Assembly (NCBI RefSeq): GCF_034262375.1
Contig: NZ_CP139558.1
Location: 7,440,001 to 7,504,000, forward strand
Reading direction: 5' to 3'
Source: Mucilaginibacter sabulilitoris
Lineage (GTDB): Bacteria > Bacteroidota > Bacteroidia > Sphingobacteriales > Sphingobacteriaceae
Length of the DNA: 64,000 bases
Shown: positions 8,589 through 19,000 of the stretch, one piece after another
Position numbering within the stretch: the first letter of the stretch is position 1
Layout of the letters: every line of letters starts with the position of its first letter
The notes under the pieces: generated by a model
Seen by the model: the letters and a program-made list of their open reading frames with translations, nothing else
What the model was told of the DNA's origin: nothing
Databases searched by the model: none
Program-made: the position numbers and the translations under genes

Positions 8589-10865
8589 CTATTTCTCGTT
8601 CGACATAGAATAAGGAACATCAGCAGGGCTGGTGCCGCGTTGTTTGTTTGGCGTGGCCGACATATCAAAATTCAGCTCACCGCCGTTCAGCAATGCTTTG
8701 TGACTAAGCCAGTTAAAATCGTATGCTTTACCGTCAACTGTCAGGCTGTTCACATATTTATTGTCGGCACTGTTGTTTGGCGCGTTGATTACTATGGTTT
8801 TACCGTTCTCCAGGTTAACAGTTAACTTTTTAAACAGGGGCGCGCCCAATACATACTGATCGCTGGCCGGGGTTACCGGGTAAAAGCCCATGGCCGAAAA
8901 TATATACCAGGCCGATGTCTGTCCGTTATCTTCATCACCACAATAACCATCCGGAGTGGCTTTGTATAATTTGTTCATGGCTTCACGTGCCCAGTATTGT
9001 GTTTTCCAGGGTTCGCCGGCATAATTATACAGGTATATCATGTGCTGAATTGGCTGGTTACCATGCGCATACTGCCCCATGTTGGCTATCTGCATTTCGC
9101 GGATCTCGTGAATCACGGTGCCATAATAGCTGTCGTCAAAAACCGGCGGCATCGTAAATACAGAATCAAGTTTGGCTACAAACTGCGGCTTGCCGCCAAC
9201 CAGGTTTATCAAACCCTGAATATCATGGAATACGCTCCAGCTATAGTGCCAGCTGTTACCTTCGGTAAAGGCATCACCCCATTTGAATGGATTAAAAGGT
9301 GTTTCAAATGATCCGTCCTTGTTTTTACCGCGCATCAGTTTGGTTTGCGGATCGAACAGGTTACGGTAGTTCTGGCTGCGTTTTTTATAAACTTCAATTT
9401 CTTTTTTGGGCTTACCAAGCGCTTTACCTAACTGGTATATAGCAAAATCGTCATAAGCATATTCCAGTGTACGGGCAGCATTTTCGTTGATCTTAACATC
9501 ATAAGGTACATAACCCAGTGTATTATAATATTGTACCCCGCGACGACCGGTAGCGTTTGGCCCCTCGTTGTTGGCACCATGTTTCAGTGCTTCATACAAT
9601 AAGTTAATATCATAACCACGCAGACCTTTCAGATATGCTTCGGACACTACCGATGCAGAGTTATTACCTATCATACAATCGGCATAACCCGGGCTCGACC
9701 ATTCAGGCAGCCAGCCACCCTCTTTGTATGAATTGATCAGGCCTTCCTGCATCTCTTTGTTCATAGATGGATAAACCAGGTTTAGGAAAGGGTACAGCGC
9801 CCGAAAAGTATCCCAGAAACCAGTACCCGCAAAGTAGTAGCCCGGCATTGTTTTACCATTAATAGGGCTGTAATGTACATTCTGTCCGTTAGCGTCAACC
9901 TCATACATTCTGTTGGGGAAGAAAAGCATACGGTAAAGACTGGAGTAAAAAGTGCGGGTTTGGTCAATAGTACCGCCTTCGGGGTTTAAACGGCTCAGCG
10001 TTTTGTTCCAGGTATCTTTTGCCTTTTGGCAAACCACATCAAAATTGTCATTAGCCAGTTCGCGCTTTAAATTAAGCTCGGCTTGTTCTGTGCTGATGAA
10101 TGACGAAGCTACACGCAGGTGTACCTGCTCGCCTTTTTTGGTTTTAAAGCTGATAACCGCCCCGGCATGGTCGCCGGTATATTCCAGTGAACCATCGGTT
10201 TTCCAGTCGTGCCAGGCCGATGCCAGTTCAAAAGGCTTATCAACATAAATAACAAAATAGTTTTTAAAATTGGCAGGTACCGCGCCACTATTACGGGTGC
10301 TGTAGCCAATGATCTTTTGCTCGCCCGGAATTATTTTCACGTATGATCCCTTGTTGAAAGCATCTATCACAATATGTGAGCTGTCGCTTTGCGGGAAAGT
10401 AAACCTGAAACTGGCCGCACGTTCGGTTGGCGTAATTTCGGTAGTTACATCATAATCGGCCAGGTAAACGCTGTAATAATAAGGTTTGGCGATCTCGGCT
10501 TTATGCGAAAACCAGCTGCCGCGCTGAAGCTCGTTCAGTTTAAGGCTGCCTGTTTCTGGAAATATGGAAAACATGCCATAATCATTCATCCAGGGCGAAG
10601 GCTGGTGGGTTTGTTTAAAGCCCACTAATTTATCGGCCTCATAAGTATATTGCCAGCCGTTGCCCATTTTGCCGGTTTGCGGCGTCCAGAAGTTCATGCC
10701 CCAGGGCAGTGCCACGGCCGGGTAAGTGTTACCATTTGAAAGGGCAGGTTTTGATGACGTGCCCATCAGCGGGTTAATATAATCAACAGGGCTGGTGGTT
10801 TTTTCAACCTGGGCCGATGCGATTAACGGTAAAAAGGCAAATGCCCAAAGAAATACTTTTTTCAT
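8589..10865 (-). CDS. GH92 family alpha-mannosidase, secreted
   Basis: A 758-residue protein with a signal peptide (MKKVFLWAFAFLPLIASAQ). It spans the usual GH92 length: N-terminal beta-sandwich (NGNTYPAVALPWGMNFWTPQ, about 45-65) and an (alpha/alpha)6 barrel with AGTGFWDTFRALYPF and the signature GDEDNGQTSAWY (643-654), which carries the acidic catalytic-base and calcium residues. GH92 enzymes are calcium-dependent inverting exo-alpha-mannosidases. The position where most members have GNEP reads GNQP (602-605), so the usual general-acid Glu is Gln604. This may mean preference for a good leaving group such as mannose-1-phosphate; that is inference. It is the last gene of the PUL, 237 bases after the previous gene with a terminator hairpin between, so it probably has its own promoter or read-through control. 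Confidence 0.9.
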   Translation of the reverse strand: MKKVFLWAFAFLPLIASAQVEKTTSPVDYINPLMGTSSKPALSNGNTYPAVALPWGMNFWTPQTGKMGNGWQYTYEADKLVGFKQTHQPSPWMNDYGMFSIFPETGSLKLNELQRGSWFSHKAEIAKPYYYSVYLADYDVTTEITPTERAASFRFTFPQSDSSHIVIDAFNKGSYVKIIPGEQKIIGYSTRNSGAVPANFKNYFVIYVDKPFELASAWHDWKTDGSLEYTGDHAGAVISFKTKKGEQVHLRVASSFISTEQAELNLKRELANDNFDVVCQKAKDTWNKTLSRLNPEGGTIDQTRTFYSSLYRMLFFPNRMYEVDANGQNVHYSPINGKTMPGYYFAGTGFWDTFRALYPFLNLVYPSMNKEMQEGLINSYKEGGWLPEWSSPGYADCMIGNNSASVVSEAYLKGLRGYDINLLYEALKHGANNEGPNATGRRGVQYYNTLGYVPYDVKINENAARTLEYAYDDFAIYQLGKALGKPKKEIEVYKKRSQNYRNLFDPQTKLMRGKNKDGSFETPFNPFKWGDAFTEGNSWHYSWSVFHDIQGLINLVGGKPQFVAKLDSVFTMPPVFDDSYYGTVIHEIREMQIANMGQYAHGNQPIQHMIYLYNYAGEPWKTQYWAREAMNKLYKATPDGYCGDEDNGQTSAWYIFSAMGFYPVTPASDQYVLGAPLFKKLTVNLENGKTIVINAPNNSADNKYVNSLTVDGKAYDFNWLSHKALLNGGELNFDMSATPNKQRGTSPADVPYSMSNEK

Positions 10866-11031
10866 TATTACTTATTTGTGTGCTTTTTCTGAACGCTGCT
10901 AAAACGTTTCATCAACGATGCAATATACAGGCTGTATGTCAGATTTTATACTTATACCAATTATTTTTACAATCAATTTTCAGAACGCTATTTAATGTGT
11001 TTATTATACACGTCGTACAATAAAAAATAAC

Positions 11032-11060
11032 GATCTGTGCAGCCGGAACAGGCACAGATC
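11032..11060 (-). terminator. Rho-independent terminator
   Basis: On the minus strand a 9-base stem (GATCTGTGC/GCACAGATC) with an 11-base loop is followed by a T-rich run. It sits about 40 bases past the stop codon of the 11103-13283 gene and could partly uncouple the GH92 gene from the upstream PUL genes. Confidence 0.7.
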
Positions 11061-11102
11061 ATTACTAATTTTAATTGCACAAGGGTGCTTCTTTTATACG
11101 GC

Positions 11103-13283
11103 TTACCATTTCAGATCAACCTTTATACCATCGGGGCTATTAGCAAAACCCAGGTACAGCGTATTTGACGATGCATCCCATGATGTTTTCAAGTCGCTTA
11201 CTGTTTGGCCTGTGCTGTCAGTCACCTTGGTTTCCTTCGGTTGCCCAGGTAATAGCACACGCACACTGTTCAGTGTTTTTGCAGGGCTCTTCGCCACAAA
11301 CGAATAGCTGCCGTTTTGCGCATGCTCATCATATATCCTTGATGCCGAAGTAAGTACCTGCGGTTGTTTTTTGTTAGGAACACGGTTCACTACATATAAT
11401 AATGATTGCTCACCGGGGTTTACTACTTTTTCAGCAAGCACAGGTAGTTGCGGATCGAACAGGTCGATAACCGGGCCTTTGATAGTGTATGGCTTACTGT
11501 CGGCATTCTCGTCCATCACCGAAACCACGTCATAAGGACCGCGCTCCAGGTACAGGCTGTTCTTGAATGTTAACTCGCCAGCTTTGGCATCCTTTTCATA
11601 AGCTTGTTTTACGGTGCTGATATAACTACTGTCCTTATCAGCTTCCAATACATATTCTTTAGGGTTTTGTCTTAACACATAAACAGCGCCTTTGCCTACC
11701 TTAAATTTCTGATCGTCGCCGGTTGGGTTGATGCCAAGCAGTTTAAACAGATGCTGCGACGGGGCAGTGAATTTATTGCCCTTGGTGTTCCACCATTCCA
11801 TTACCGATTGGTACGGATCATCATCGCGACCGCAATAAACCAATATGCCTCCCTGTTTTACCCAGTTGGTCAAATAGGTGTGCACCGCTGCCGATACTGG
11901 CTTCATGTTGGAGTAGCTTACCACCAGTACTTTTATATTTTTTAATGATGCTGCATATTCCAGGTTTTCCATGTGTACGGTTTGTACAGGAACGCCGCGT
12001 TTTAACAAAGGCAGGGTTTGTCCGTAAAAATTGGAGAATTGAGGATCTTCAAATCCATTATGCGTAGGGAAGCGCTGGAACATCAGCGTATTGCTCATTA
12101 ATACGCCTACTCCGTTTTCTCCCGATACCTTGTTGGCCGATACCGGCATGCTGTTCAGGGCATTTACCATGATCTGCATCTGGGTAGAGTAGTATTGCGG
12201 TATCAATACCTTGGTATCGCTATTGGCTACCTTATATGGATGGGTATAGATACGCTCGGGCCATGGCATTACCTCATAATCGGCAACCATTGGGTATAAT
12301 AATTTGGCGGTGAAGGTAGCCTGGTAATTGCGTTTATAGTCGCTCCAGTCGCGGGGCCAGTCTTCAATCGGGTCGGTCAGGAAAAATACCTTACGACCGG
12401 TTGGGGCAGTCATGGAAACTACAGACCCATATTCAAGGAAAGCGTTTTCAAATACGCGCTCTTTCCTTTGGCCGTTAAAAAATGTAGGTTCACGTGAAGT
12501 GCCTGTCCATACCTGGGCTATGTAACCATCAATACCGGGTAACGAAGCCAGACTGGCCTCAGGACTCACAATTTGCCATGACGAATAGTTTACCAGTGAG
12601 TGCGTTGCTATAAAAACCTTAATATCCAAACCCTTGCTTTTGCCATAGGCTTTGGCATAGTTGGATACTTCTTTAATGGTTTCGTAATACAGGTGGTATT
12701 TTAACTTGCTCGACAGGTAAGTATTCTCTGCCGAAGCATCCTGCGGTTTCCAGGGGAAGCCGTAATATTTTTGCCATTGCGCTTTAAAGCCAGCGCTGTA
12801 ACCTGCACGCGCCCAAAATTCAGGCTCTTCTAAAAAGATGGTAGTAATACCCGCATTGATCACTTTTTTTACAACCGCGGTTTTCATGTACTCGATAAAC
12901 GATTTATCGGGCACTACATAAGGCATGTCTCTGCCGTGAAAAATGGTATCGCCTTTCATGGTCACCTGACCTACGCCCAGGTGGTTTATGCCATCCCATT
13001 TACCCAAAAAGTAATCTTTGTAATCGCCCCAGGCAATACCGGTCATGAAGTTTACCTGGTATCCGTGGTCGCGCCATGATTGCACGCGTTGCTCGAAGGT
13101 TAACCCCGGGCGGTCATTGGCGCCGTAAACTATGGCAATGTCCGATCGTACGTCAATCTCCGGGATCCAGGGACTGCTGGTTTGGAATGCGGTTTTTTCG
13201 GGCAGCTTTGCCGGTTTGCCGGTTTGGGCATATCCAGTTAATGATATTGCTGCCAGGCAACAGGAAAATAAAATGTTTTTCAT
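11103..13283 (-). CDS. Secreted TIM-barrel-like protein of the PUL, possible new glycoside hydrolase
   Basis: A 726-residue protein with a signal peptide (MKNILFSCCLAAISLTGYAQ). I do not recognise a named family. Residues 45-390 read like a glycosidase-type (beta/alpha)8 barrel, with a strand end bearing IFLEEPEFWARAGYS (149-163) whose Glu residues are catalytic candidates. Residues of about 400-530 resemble the glutamine-amidotransferase-like fold of GH42-type enzymes (VLVVSYSNMKP, WVKQGGILVYCGRDDDPY). The C-terminus looks like beta-sandwich. It lies between the DUF3823 and GH92 genes in the SusCD operon, 91 bases after the former, so it probably acts on the same glycan. Activity is inferred from context and fold only. 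Confidence 0.55.
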   Translation of the reverse strand: MKNILFSCCLAAISLTGYAQTGKPAKLPEKTAFQTSSPWIPEIDVRSDIAIVYGANDRPGLTFEQRVQSWRDHGYQVNFMTGIAWGDYKDYFLGKWDGINHLGVGQVTMKGDTIFHGRDMPYVVPDKSFIEYMKTAVVKKVINAGITTIFLEEPEFWARAGYSAGFKAQWQKYYGFPWKPQDASAENTYLSSKLKYHLYYETIKEVSNYAKAYGKSKGLDIKVFIATHSLVNYSSWQIVSPEASLASLPGIDGYIAQVWTGTSREPTFFNGQRKERVFENAFLEYGSVVSMTAPTGRKVFFLTDPIEDWPRDWSDYKRNYQATFTAKLLYPMVADYEVMPWPERIYTHPYKVANSDTKVLIPQYYSTQMQIMVNALNSMPVSANKVSGENGVGVLMSNTLMFQRFPTHNGFEDPQFSNFYGQTLPLLKRGVPVQTVHMENLEYAASLKNIKVLVVSYSNMKPVSAAVHTYLTNWVKQGGILVYCGRDDDPYQSVMEWWNTKGNKFTAPSQHLFKLLGINPTGDDQKFKVGKGAVYVLRQNPKEYVLEADKDSSYISTVKQAYEKDAKAGELTFKNSLYLERGPYDVVSVMDENADSKPYTIKGPVIDLFDPQLPVLAEKVVNPGEQSLLYVVNRVPNKKQPQVLTSASRIYDEHAQNGSYSFVAKSPAKTLNSVRVLLPGQPKETKVTDSTGQTVSDLKTSWDASSNTLYLGFANSPDGIKVDLKW

Positions 13284-13374
13284 TCGTATATAATTGTGTT
13301 TTTAGGCGATGTATTATTTAAACCAGGTGTGCAGCTGACCATGACGGCCCTCTGCACACAGGTATATTAATTTT

Positions 13375-14130
13375 CTAAGGTACGTTTACTGTTTTAACGT
13401 CGGTGTAGTTATAATAGTTAAGGCCGTATGCTACCCTTGCGCCTACACGTAAAAAGTAACTCCTTTTGCCCGGCAACGCACCACCGGTTGTGGTAAGCGT
13501 AATAGTTTGGCCAACCAGGTCATTGCCTGCAGTACCATCATAATTAGCTTTTGGCGTATAACGGTTATCATAATTATTGTTGCCTACATATTTGTTTGAA
13601 TTTACAAACAAGGCCGCATCAGTAATATTTAGCTGGAAGTTAGGGTCACTGGTACCGCGTGTAAATTTAAATTTAGCGGTGATGGTTCCATCGGCATTAA
13701 TAACCGGTTCGCCTATCCACTGTATCCTTAAAAATGGTTCAACCGAAAAGTTAACGGTGGTCACATCTTTCAGATCAACGGTCTGGCTTTTGTCAACAAT
13801 GGTTTTACCCGCATCGTCAACCTGAACCAGTGGTACAAAAGGACCTTCGGCCGATATTACATCTTTACCTGCAAACAGTTTGGTATTGGTAAAGGTACCA
13901 TCCTGGTAGGAGGAAACATAATACGGAGTTGGAGTGCTGCTCCAGCTTATTTCCATCAATTTGATCCTGGTACCCGATCCCTGTTCGGTTTGTATATTCT
14001 CGCCTGTGGATGCATCTTTCACCACGCCTTTTAGTGTTACGTTTGGCGCGGTGTAATTATCAACCTTTTTGCATGAGCTGCCCGCGGCAACCAATACACA
14101 TAATGCTATACTATAAAATAGTTTTTTCAT
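13375..14130 (-). CDS. DUF3823 lipoprotein of the SusCD locus
   Basis: A 251-residue lipoprotein with a signal peptide ending in the lipobox AAGSSC. An Ig/transthyretin-like start (VTLKGVVKDASTGENIQTEQ) followed by GTRIKLMEISW and YYVSSYQDGTF matches DUF3823. This family is coded next to SusD in many Bacteroidota PULs and presumably sits in the outer membrane with the SusCD complex as an accessory glycan-binding subunit. It begins 11 bases after the susD stop. Its biochemical role is not established. Confidence 0.85.
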   Translation of the reverse strand: MKKLFYSIALCVLVAAGSSCKKVDNYTAPNVTLKGVVKDASTGENIQTEQGSGTRIKLMEISWSSTPTPYYVSSYQDGTFTNTKLFAGKDVISAEGPFVPLVQVDDAGKTIVDKSQTVDLKDVTTVNFSVEPFLRIQWIGEPVINADGTITAKFKFTRGTSDPNFQLNITDAALFVNSNKYVGNNNYDNRYTPKANYDGTAGNDLVGQTITLTTTGGALPGKRSYFLRVGARVAYGLNYYNYTDVKTVNVP

Positions 14131-14141
14131 CTCTCTTAAAA

Positions 14142-16067
14142 TTAATAACCCGGATTTTGAATTAAATTCTGACTCTTCTGTATCTCACCCTGCGGGATTT
14201 GCTCGTAGTACCAGCGAACATCGAAAGTATAGCGTGAGTTACGCTCATCTAAACGGGCATCAAAAAAGTACTTACCATCATTTGCTGAATAAAATGGCAT
14301 CAGCGTGCGGTAAATGGTGCTGTTTTGTTCTTTATCAGCAACCCTCCATCTTCTCATATCCCACCAGGTTTTGTTTTCAAAACCAAGCTCTTTTTTCCGT
14401 TCGGTGCGTATTACGTTGATATTATTCAGATCGGATGTACCGGCAAGCATAGTAGCGCCAGCCCTTTCCCTGACCAGGTTAATATCGGTAAATGCGTCTT
14501 GGATATAGTTTTTGTCATTCTGGCCCAATGAATTTAATTCATAGGCAGCTTCGGCGCGGTTAAGCAAAATCTCAGCATAACGCATCTCAATCCAGGTTTG
14601 ATCAGAGCGGTTTTCCAGTACTTCGGATGTTGGCTTATCTGGTACCAGGTTTTTACGGATAGAGAAACCAGATACAGAGCAGGTACCATCGCCGGTGAAA
14701 TAACCGCTTAAGCCGGCAGGGTTCATAGTTGAGCCGTTTGGCAATTTATGAGGCGTTTGGCTTGCATTTGCCGATTGCACAATGTTATCGGTAGGGTAAT
14801 GCGCGGTTGAACCGGCCGGTAAAAGCGGGCTGATGCCACCTGCTGAACTACCGGTATAAATACCACGGCGTATTTCAACACTTATGCCTTTAAACACATC
14901 GCCCGGTAAAATTACGGTTGCCCTTAAGCGTGGCTCGGCATTGGCAAACAGATCCATAGTGTTGGTATACAGATCATATTTACCACCTGTTGTAGTTTTA
15001 ATGGTACCATCGGCATTTTTAGGGATCCCGTCAAACATCTCCACAAAGTTTAATGTAGGGTTAACTTCAGAAGAATAACCGTTGGCTCCCATCAGCTGGC
15101 GTGGTACGTTGTAAGCATCATAACCATGTACCGACTCAGGGTAGTGGTACTGACGCACAAATACATTCTCTGGGCTTGTAGCATCAAAAAACAGGTTAAC
15201 ATAGTTTTGATATTGCGCGGTTTTATCACCTGCAGCCCATGTTTTTTTATACAGGCTGTATTTGCTTTCAAGCAATACGGCAGCATCATAAGCGGCTTTA
15301 AAATAAGTAACCGCTTTGGCGGCCGGAATACCGCAAAGCCTGTTACCATTGCCATCAACAAAGCTAATGTTATTGTATTTGGCAATTGAACCGGCATAAA
15401 GCATAGCCCTTGATTTAAAACCTGCCGCTACGTATTTGTTGGCACGACCAACCTGGTTAGTTTCGGGCAAATTCGTATAAGCATAGTCAAGATCGGTACC
15501 AATAAAGTCATAAATCTTTTCTTCAGATGTACGCGGAATTTTCAGCTCATCAATGCTTTGCTGCGGATATTGTAGTACTTTATCAACAAGGGGCACACCA
15601 CCGTAGCGTTTTACCAAAGCAAAATAGCTGGCGGCACGCATAAAGCGAGCTTCGCCCAACCAGGCGTTAATCTGTGCCGGTGTAAAGTTAGACGCGTATT
15701 TAGGCAATGTTTCTGCAAAATAGTTAGCATCCCTGATAAGCCCATAACAAAGCGACCAGGTTGTAGGTCTGTTATCAAAGGTCAGGCTTTCCTGCATGGC
15801 ATTATTCTGATCGCGGCTTAAAGCCTCGCCGCTTACGGCGCTGAACGGACTAATGATCCAAAAAAAGTTTAAACCCCGTTGCGGTGAATATCTGAAATCC
15901 TCAATAGGCAGTGTACTGTACATACGGGCCATATAGGCCTGTATACCCGCTGCGTTCGAGAAAACATCGTTATCATTAACAATATTTGGCGGCAGCGTAT
16001 CCAGCTTTTTACATGCCGTTGTCCAGCAAAGTAAAGTAGCTAATATGATATATGTGTATTTTTTCAT
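14142..16067 (-). CDS. SusD/RagB-family glycan-binding outer-membrane lipoprotein
   Basis: A 641-residue lipoprotein with signal peptide and lipobox (LLCWTTAC, Cys19). The N-terminal SusD-like TPR region includes IQAYMARMYSTLP, WLGEARFMRAASYFALVKRY and YGGVPLVDKVL. The C-terminal RagB part includes WIEMRYAEILLNRAEAAYE and RTERKKELGFENKTWWDMRRW, all hallmarks of the family. SusD proteins form the lid on the SusC transporter and deliver oligosaccharides. The 14-base spacing after susC indicates translational pairing. Confidence 0.95.
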   Translation of the reverse strand: MKKYTYIILATLLCWTTACKKLDTLPPNIVNDNDVFSNAAGIQAYMARMYSTLPIEDFRYSPQRGLNFFWIISPFSAVSGEALSRDQNNAMQESLTFDNRPTTWSLCYGLIRDANYFAETLPKYASNFTPAQINAWLGEARFMRAASYFALVKRYGGVPLVDKVLQYPQQSIDELKIPRTSEEKIYDFIGTDLDYAYTNLPETNQVGRANKYVAAGFKSRAMLYAGSIAKYNNISFVDGNGNRLCGIPAAKAVTYFKAAYDAAVLLESKYSLYKKTWAAGDKTAQYQNYVNLFFDATSPENVFVRQYHYPESVHGYDAYNVPRQLMGANGYSSEVNPTLNFVEMFDGIPKNADGTIKTTTGGKYDLYTNTMDLFANAEPRLRATVILPGDVFKGISVEIRRGIYTGSSAGGISPLLPAGSTAHYPTDNIVQSANASQTPHKLPNGSTMNPAGLSGYFTGDGTCSVSGFSIRKNLVPDKPTSEVLENRSDQTWIEMRYAEILLNRAEAAYELNSLGQNDKNYIQDAFTDINLVRERAGATMLAGTSDLNNINVIRTERKKELGFENKTWWDMRRWRVADKEQNSTIYRTLMPFYSANDGKYFFDARLDERNSRYTFDVRWYYEQIPQGEIQKSQNLIQNPGY

Positions 16068-16081
16068 GATCTGTAGTATTA

Positions 16082-19000
16082 TTATAGTTTAACATTTACA
16101 CCAATAGAATATATTTTATCCAATGGATATAAATAACCGTAGTTGGCTGATGGATGCTCAGGATCAAGATATTTTAAACCTGTAATGGTTAAAATATTAT
16201 AACCGTTTGCGAAGATCCTTGCGCCTTTAATGCCTAATCTTTTCGCAATTCCATCAGGCAGGGTATAACCCAGTTCGGCTGATTTTAGCCTTACATAAGC
16301 TGCGCTGTGAATGTTTGAAAGCGAGTTGGTATTGGCTGTTGAACCGGTAAGCGCGAAATTACCAGGTGTCCAAACGGTGTTAGGATCATAAGGATCGGCT
16401 TTAGGATCAGTAGGGTGGTACCTGTCCAGGAACATGTCCAGCGCGCTGCCACCACCCCATAGCGGAATGTTAAGCTGCTCAATATATGATACGCTGATAC
16501 CTGCGGCACCCTGCCATACGGTGTTGATATCAAACCCTTTGTATGAACCGCCAAGCGTTAAACCAAAAGTTGTTGTCGGGTTAGAATAGTTATTATTACT
16601 TACGTTTTTTGAAATAGGGTGTACATCCTGATCATTAATCACCCCGTCGCCGTTCCAGTCCTGCAAAATATAATCGCCTACAACCGCGTTACGTGATACA
16701 AACTGCGGACTGTTCAAGATCTGCTGGTAATTCTGGAACTGCCCGTCGGCCCCGTATCCCCAAAAAATATCGCTGTAACGGTTATCGTTGTTACCGTGCC
16801 AGTTATCCTGTGAGTTACCGTACACAGAATGTACTTTGCTGATCCATTTGGTACGGGTGTATCCAAAAGTGCCCTTAACAAAATAATTAAAGCTACCTAT
16901 ATGGTTGCGGTGGTTCAGCTCAATATCAAAACCCTGAGTTTGGTCGCTGTTCAGGTTTTCTTGTGGTAAACCTGCTCCTACCACACCCGGCAAGTTATCA
17001 GCCCTGGTATCAAGCAAACCGCTCCTGTCGCGTCTGAAAACATCTACGGTTACGCCCAGTAATCCATTCCATGCTGCAAGGTCAATACCGGCATTGTATG
17101 TTTTGGCCACATACCAGAATATATCAGGATTTGGAATACCACGGTTTTGCGCGCCGTTAACAAAGGTGCCGTCAAACACCGAACCCGGAGGGGTTTGGTT
17201 GTTATCACCATTAGCTGGATAAGTATAACCGCTTAGGTACTGGTAAGCACTTAGCCCGGCATCATCGCCGAGTTTGGCATAAGATAACCGGAGTTTCAAA
17301 TCGTCAATAAAGGAAAGTGCCGATGAATTTTTCCAGAAACCTTCCTGCGATATCCTCCATCCTGCTGAAGCGCCAGGGAAAAAGCCCCATCTTTTAGATG
17401 GAGAGTTTCGGGAACTGGCGTCATCCCTGAAACTAAACTCAAACAGGTATTTTGATTTGTAATCGTAATTAACACGACCAACGAACGACTTGGTTACATA
17501 ATCATAAGGCCAGTCGTCATCTACGGTAGCTGTTTGGTTAAGCGCATTACCCGCTCCCAATTGGTCAACCGGTAATGATAGCTGGCGTTGCGCATTAAAG
17601 TTATCTCCTTTTTGCTCACCTTCTTCATAAAGGGCCAAAGCGGTAACATTATGCCCGCCCTTGAAAGCCCTGTTATAGTTTAACGACAGCTGCATTAGGC
17701 TGGTTGGTTTTTCATAAAACTGCCTGGTTATTGAGCCTGGAGTTTGATTGGCTATAGCGCTATAGGTATTGGAGTTGGCATCATAATTATACTGGTTATA
17801 TGACCGTTGGTATAATTTATTGCTCGACATGTAGTAGTCATAATTGTACAAACCTTTGGCGCTTAATCCTTGTACAAATGGCACGTTATACGTTGCCGAT
17901 ACCGAAGATTGCAGCCATTTGTTGGCAATAAGTTTATAACCATTAATATCGGCATCTGACATGGCCACCGGGTTTGAGCCGTCAACCTCGCCATTGTTCA
18001 GGTAAGCCGGGTTATTATTGGCGTAGATGCTTTGAGTTGGCACCTGGCGCCAGAACGAGCGGATGATCCACCAGGCATCCTGGTAAGGCTGGTTCTTGTC
18101 TTCCAGCGTTCCGCTCAGGTTAGCCTCCACAGTAAGGTTTTTATTTACTTTGGTGCTGATGTTTGTACGCAGGTTATATTTTTTGTAGTTCAGGTCGCCG
18201 CTTTTAAAAAAACCGTCCTGATCTGTAATACCCATACTCACAAAATAGCTGGTGTTTTCAGTACCGCCAATGGCATTTAGGTTATGCTGTTGTTGCGGGG
18301 CGCTGTTAGCAAAAACCGGGGCATACCAGTCGGTACTCTTTTTTGTGCCGTTTCTGTAAGCTTCAAAATCGGCATCGGTATATTTTACCTGTCCACCGTT
18401 TACGTTATGCAGCAATTGCTCGTTAACCAGGGTCATGTAATCAAGCGCGCCAACAGGTTTTGGCATGTACGATGGTATTTGCCAGCCGTAGGTGCCAGAG
18501 TAATTCAATTCTACTGAGCCTTTTTTACCTTTTTTAGTTGTTACGATAACCACACCATTAGCTGCACGTACACCATAAATGGCCGCTGACGCATCCTTCA
18601 GTACAGATATACTTTCAATATCATTAGGGTCAAGGCGCGAAATGTTATCACGGGGTACACCATCAATAACCACCAGCGGGTTACCAAAACCACGGATATC
18701 GAAAGTATTGCTGAAAGAGCCAGGCTCAGATGTGTTTTGGGTAATACGTACACCCGCAACTTTACCCGTTAGCATGTTCAGCACGTTCTCGTTTTTGGTG
18801 GTTACAATTTCGCTGTTGGTAACTGAGGCAATTGAACCGGTAACGGTTGCCTTTTTTTGCGTACCATAACCTACTACCACCACCTCATTCATGTTGGTTG
18901 CGTTGGGCACAAGCGATATCTTGAAGCTTGTTTGGTTACCAACGGCTACCTCCTGCGGCGTATAACCCAGAAAGCTGAACGCAAGGGTTTGGCCGCTCTC

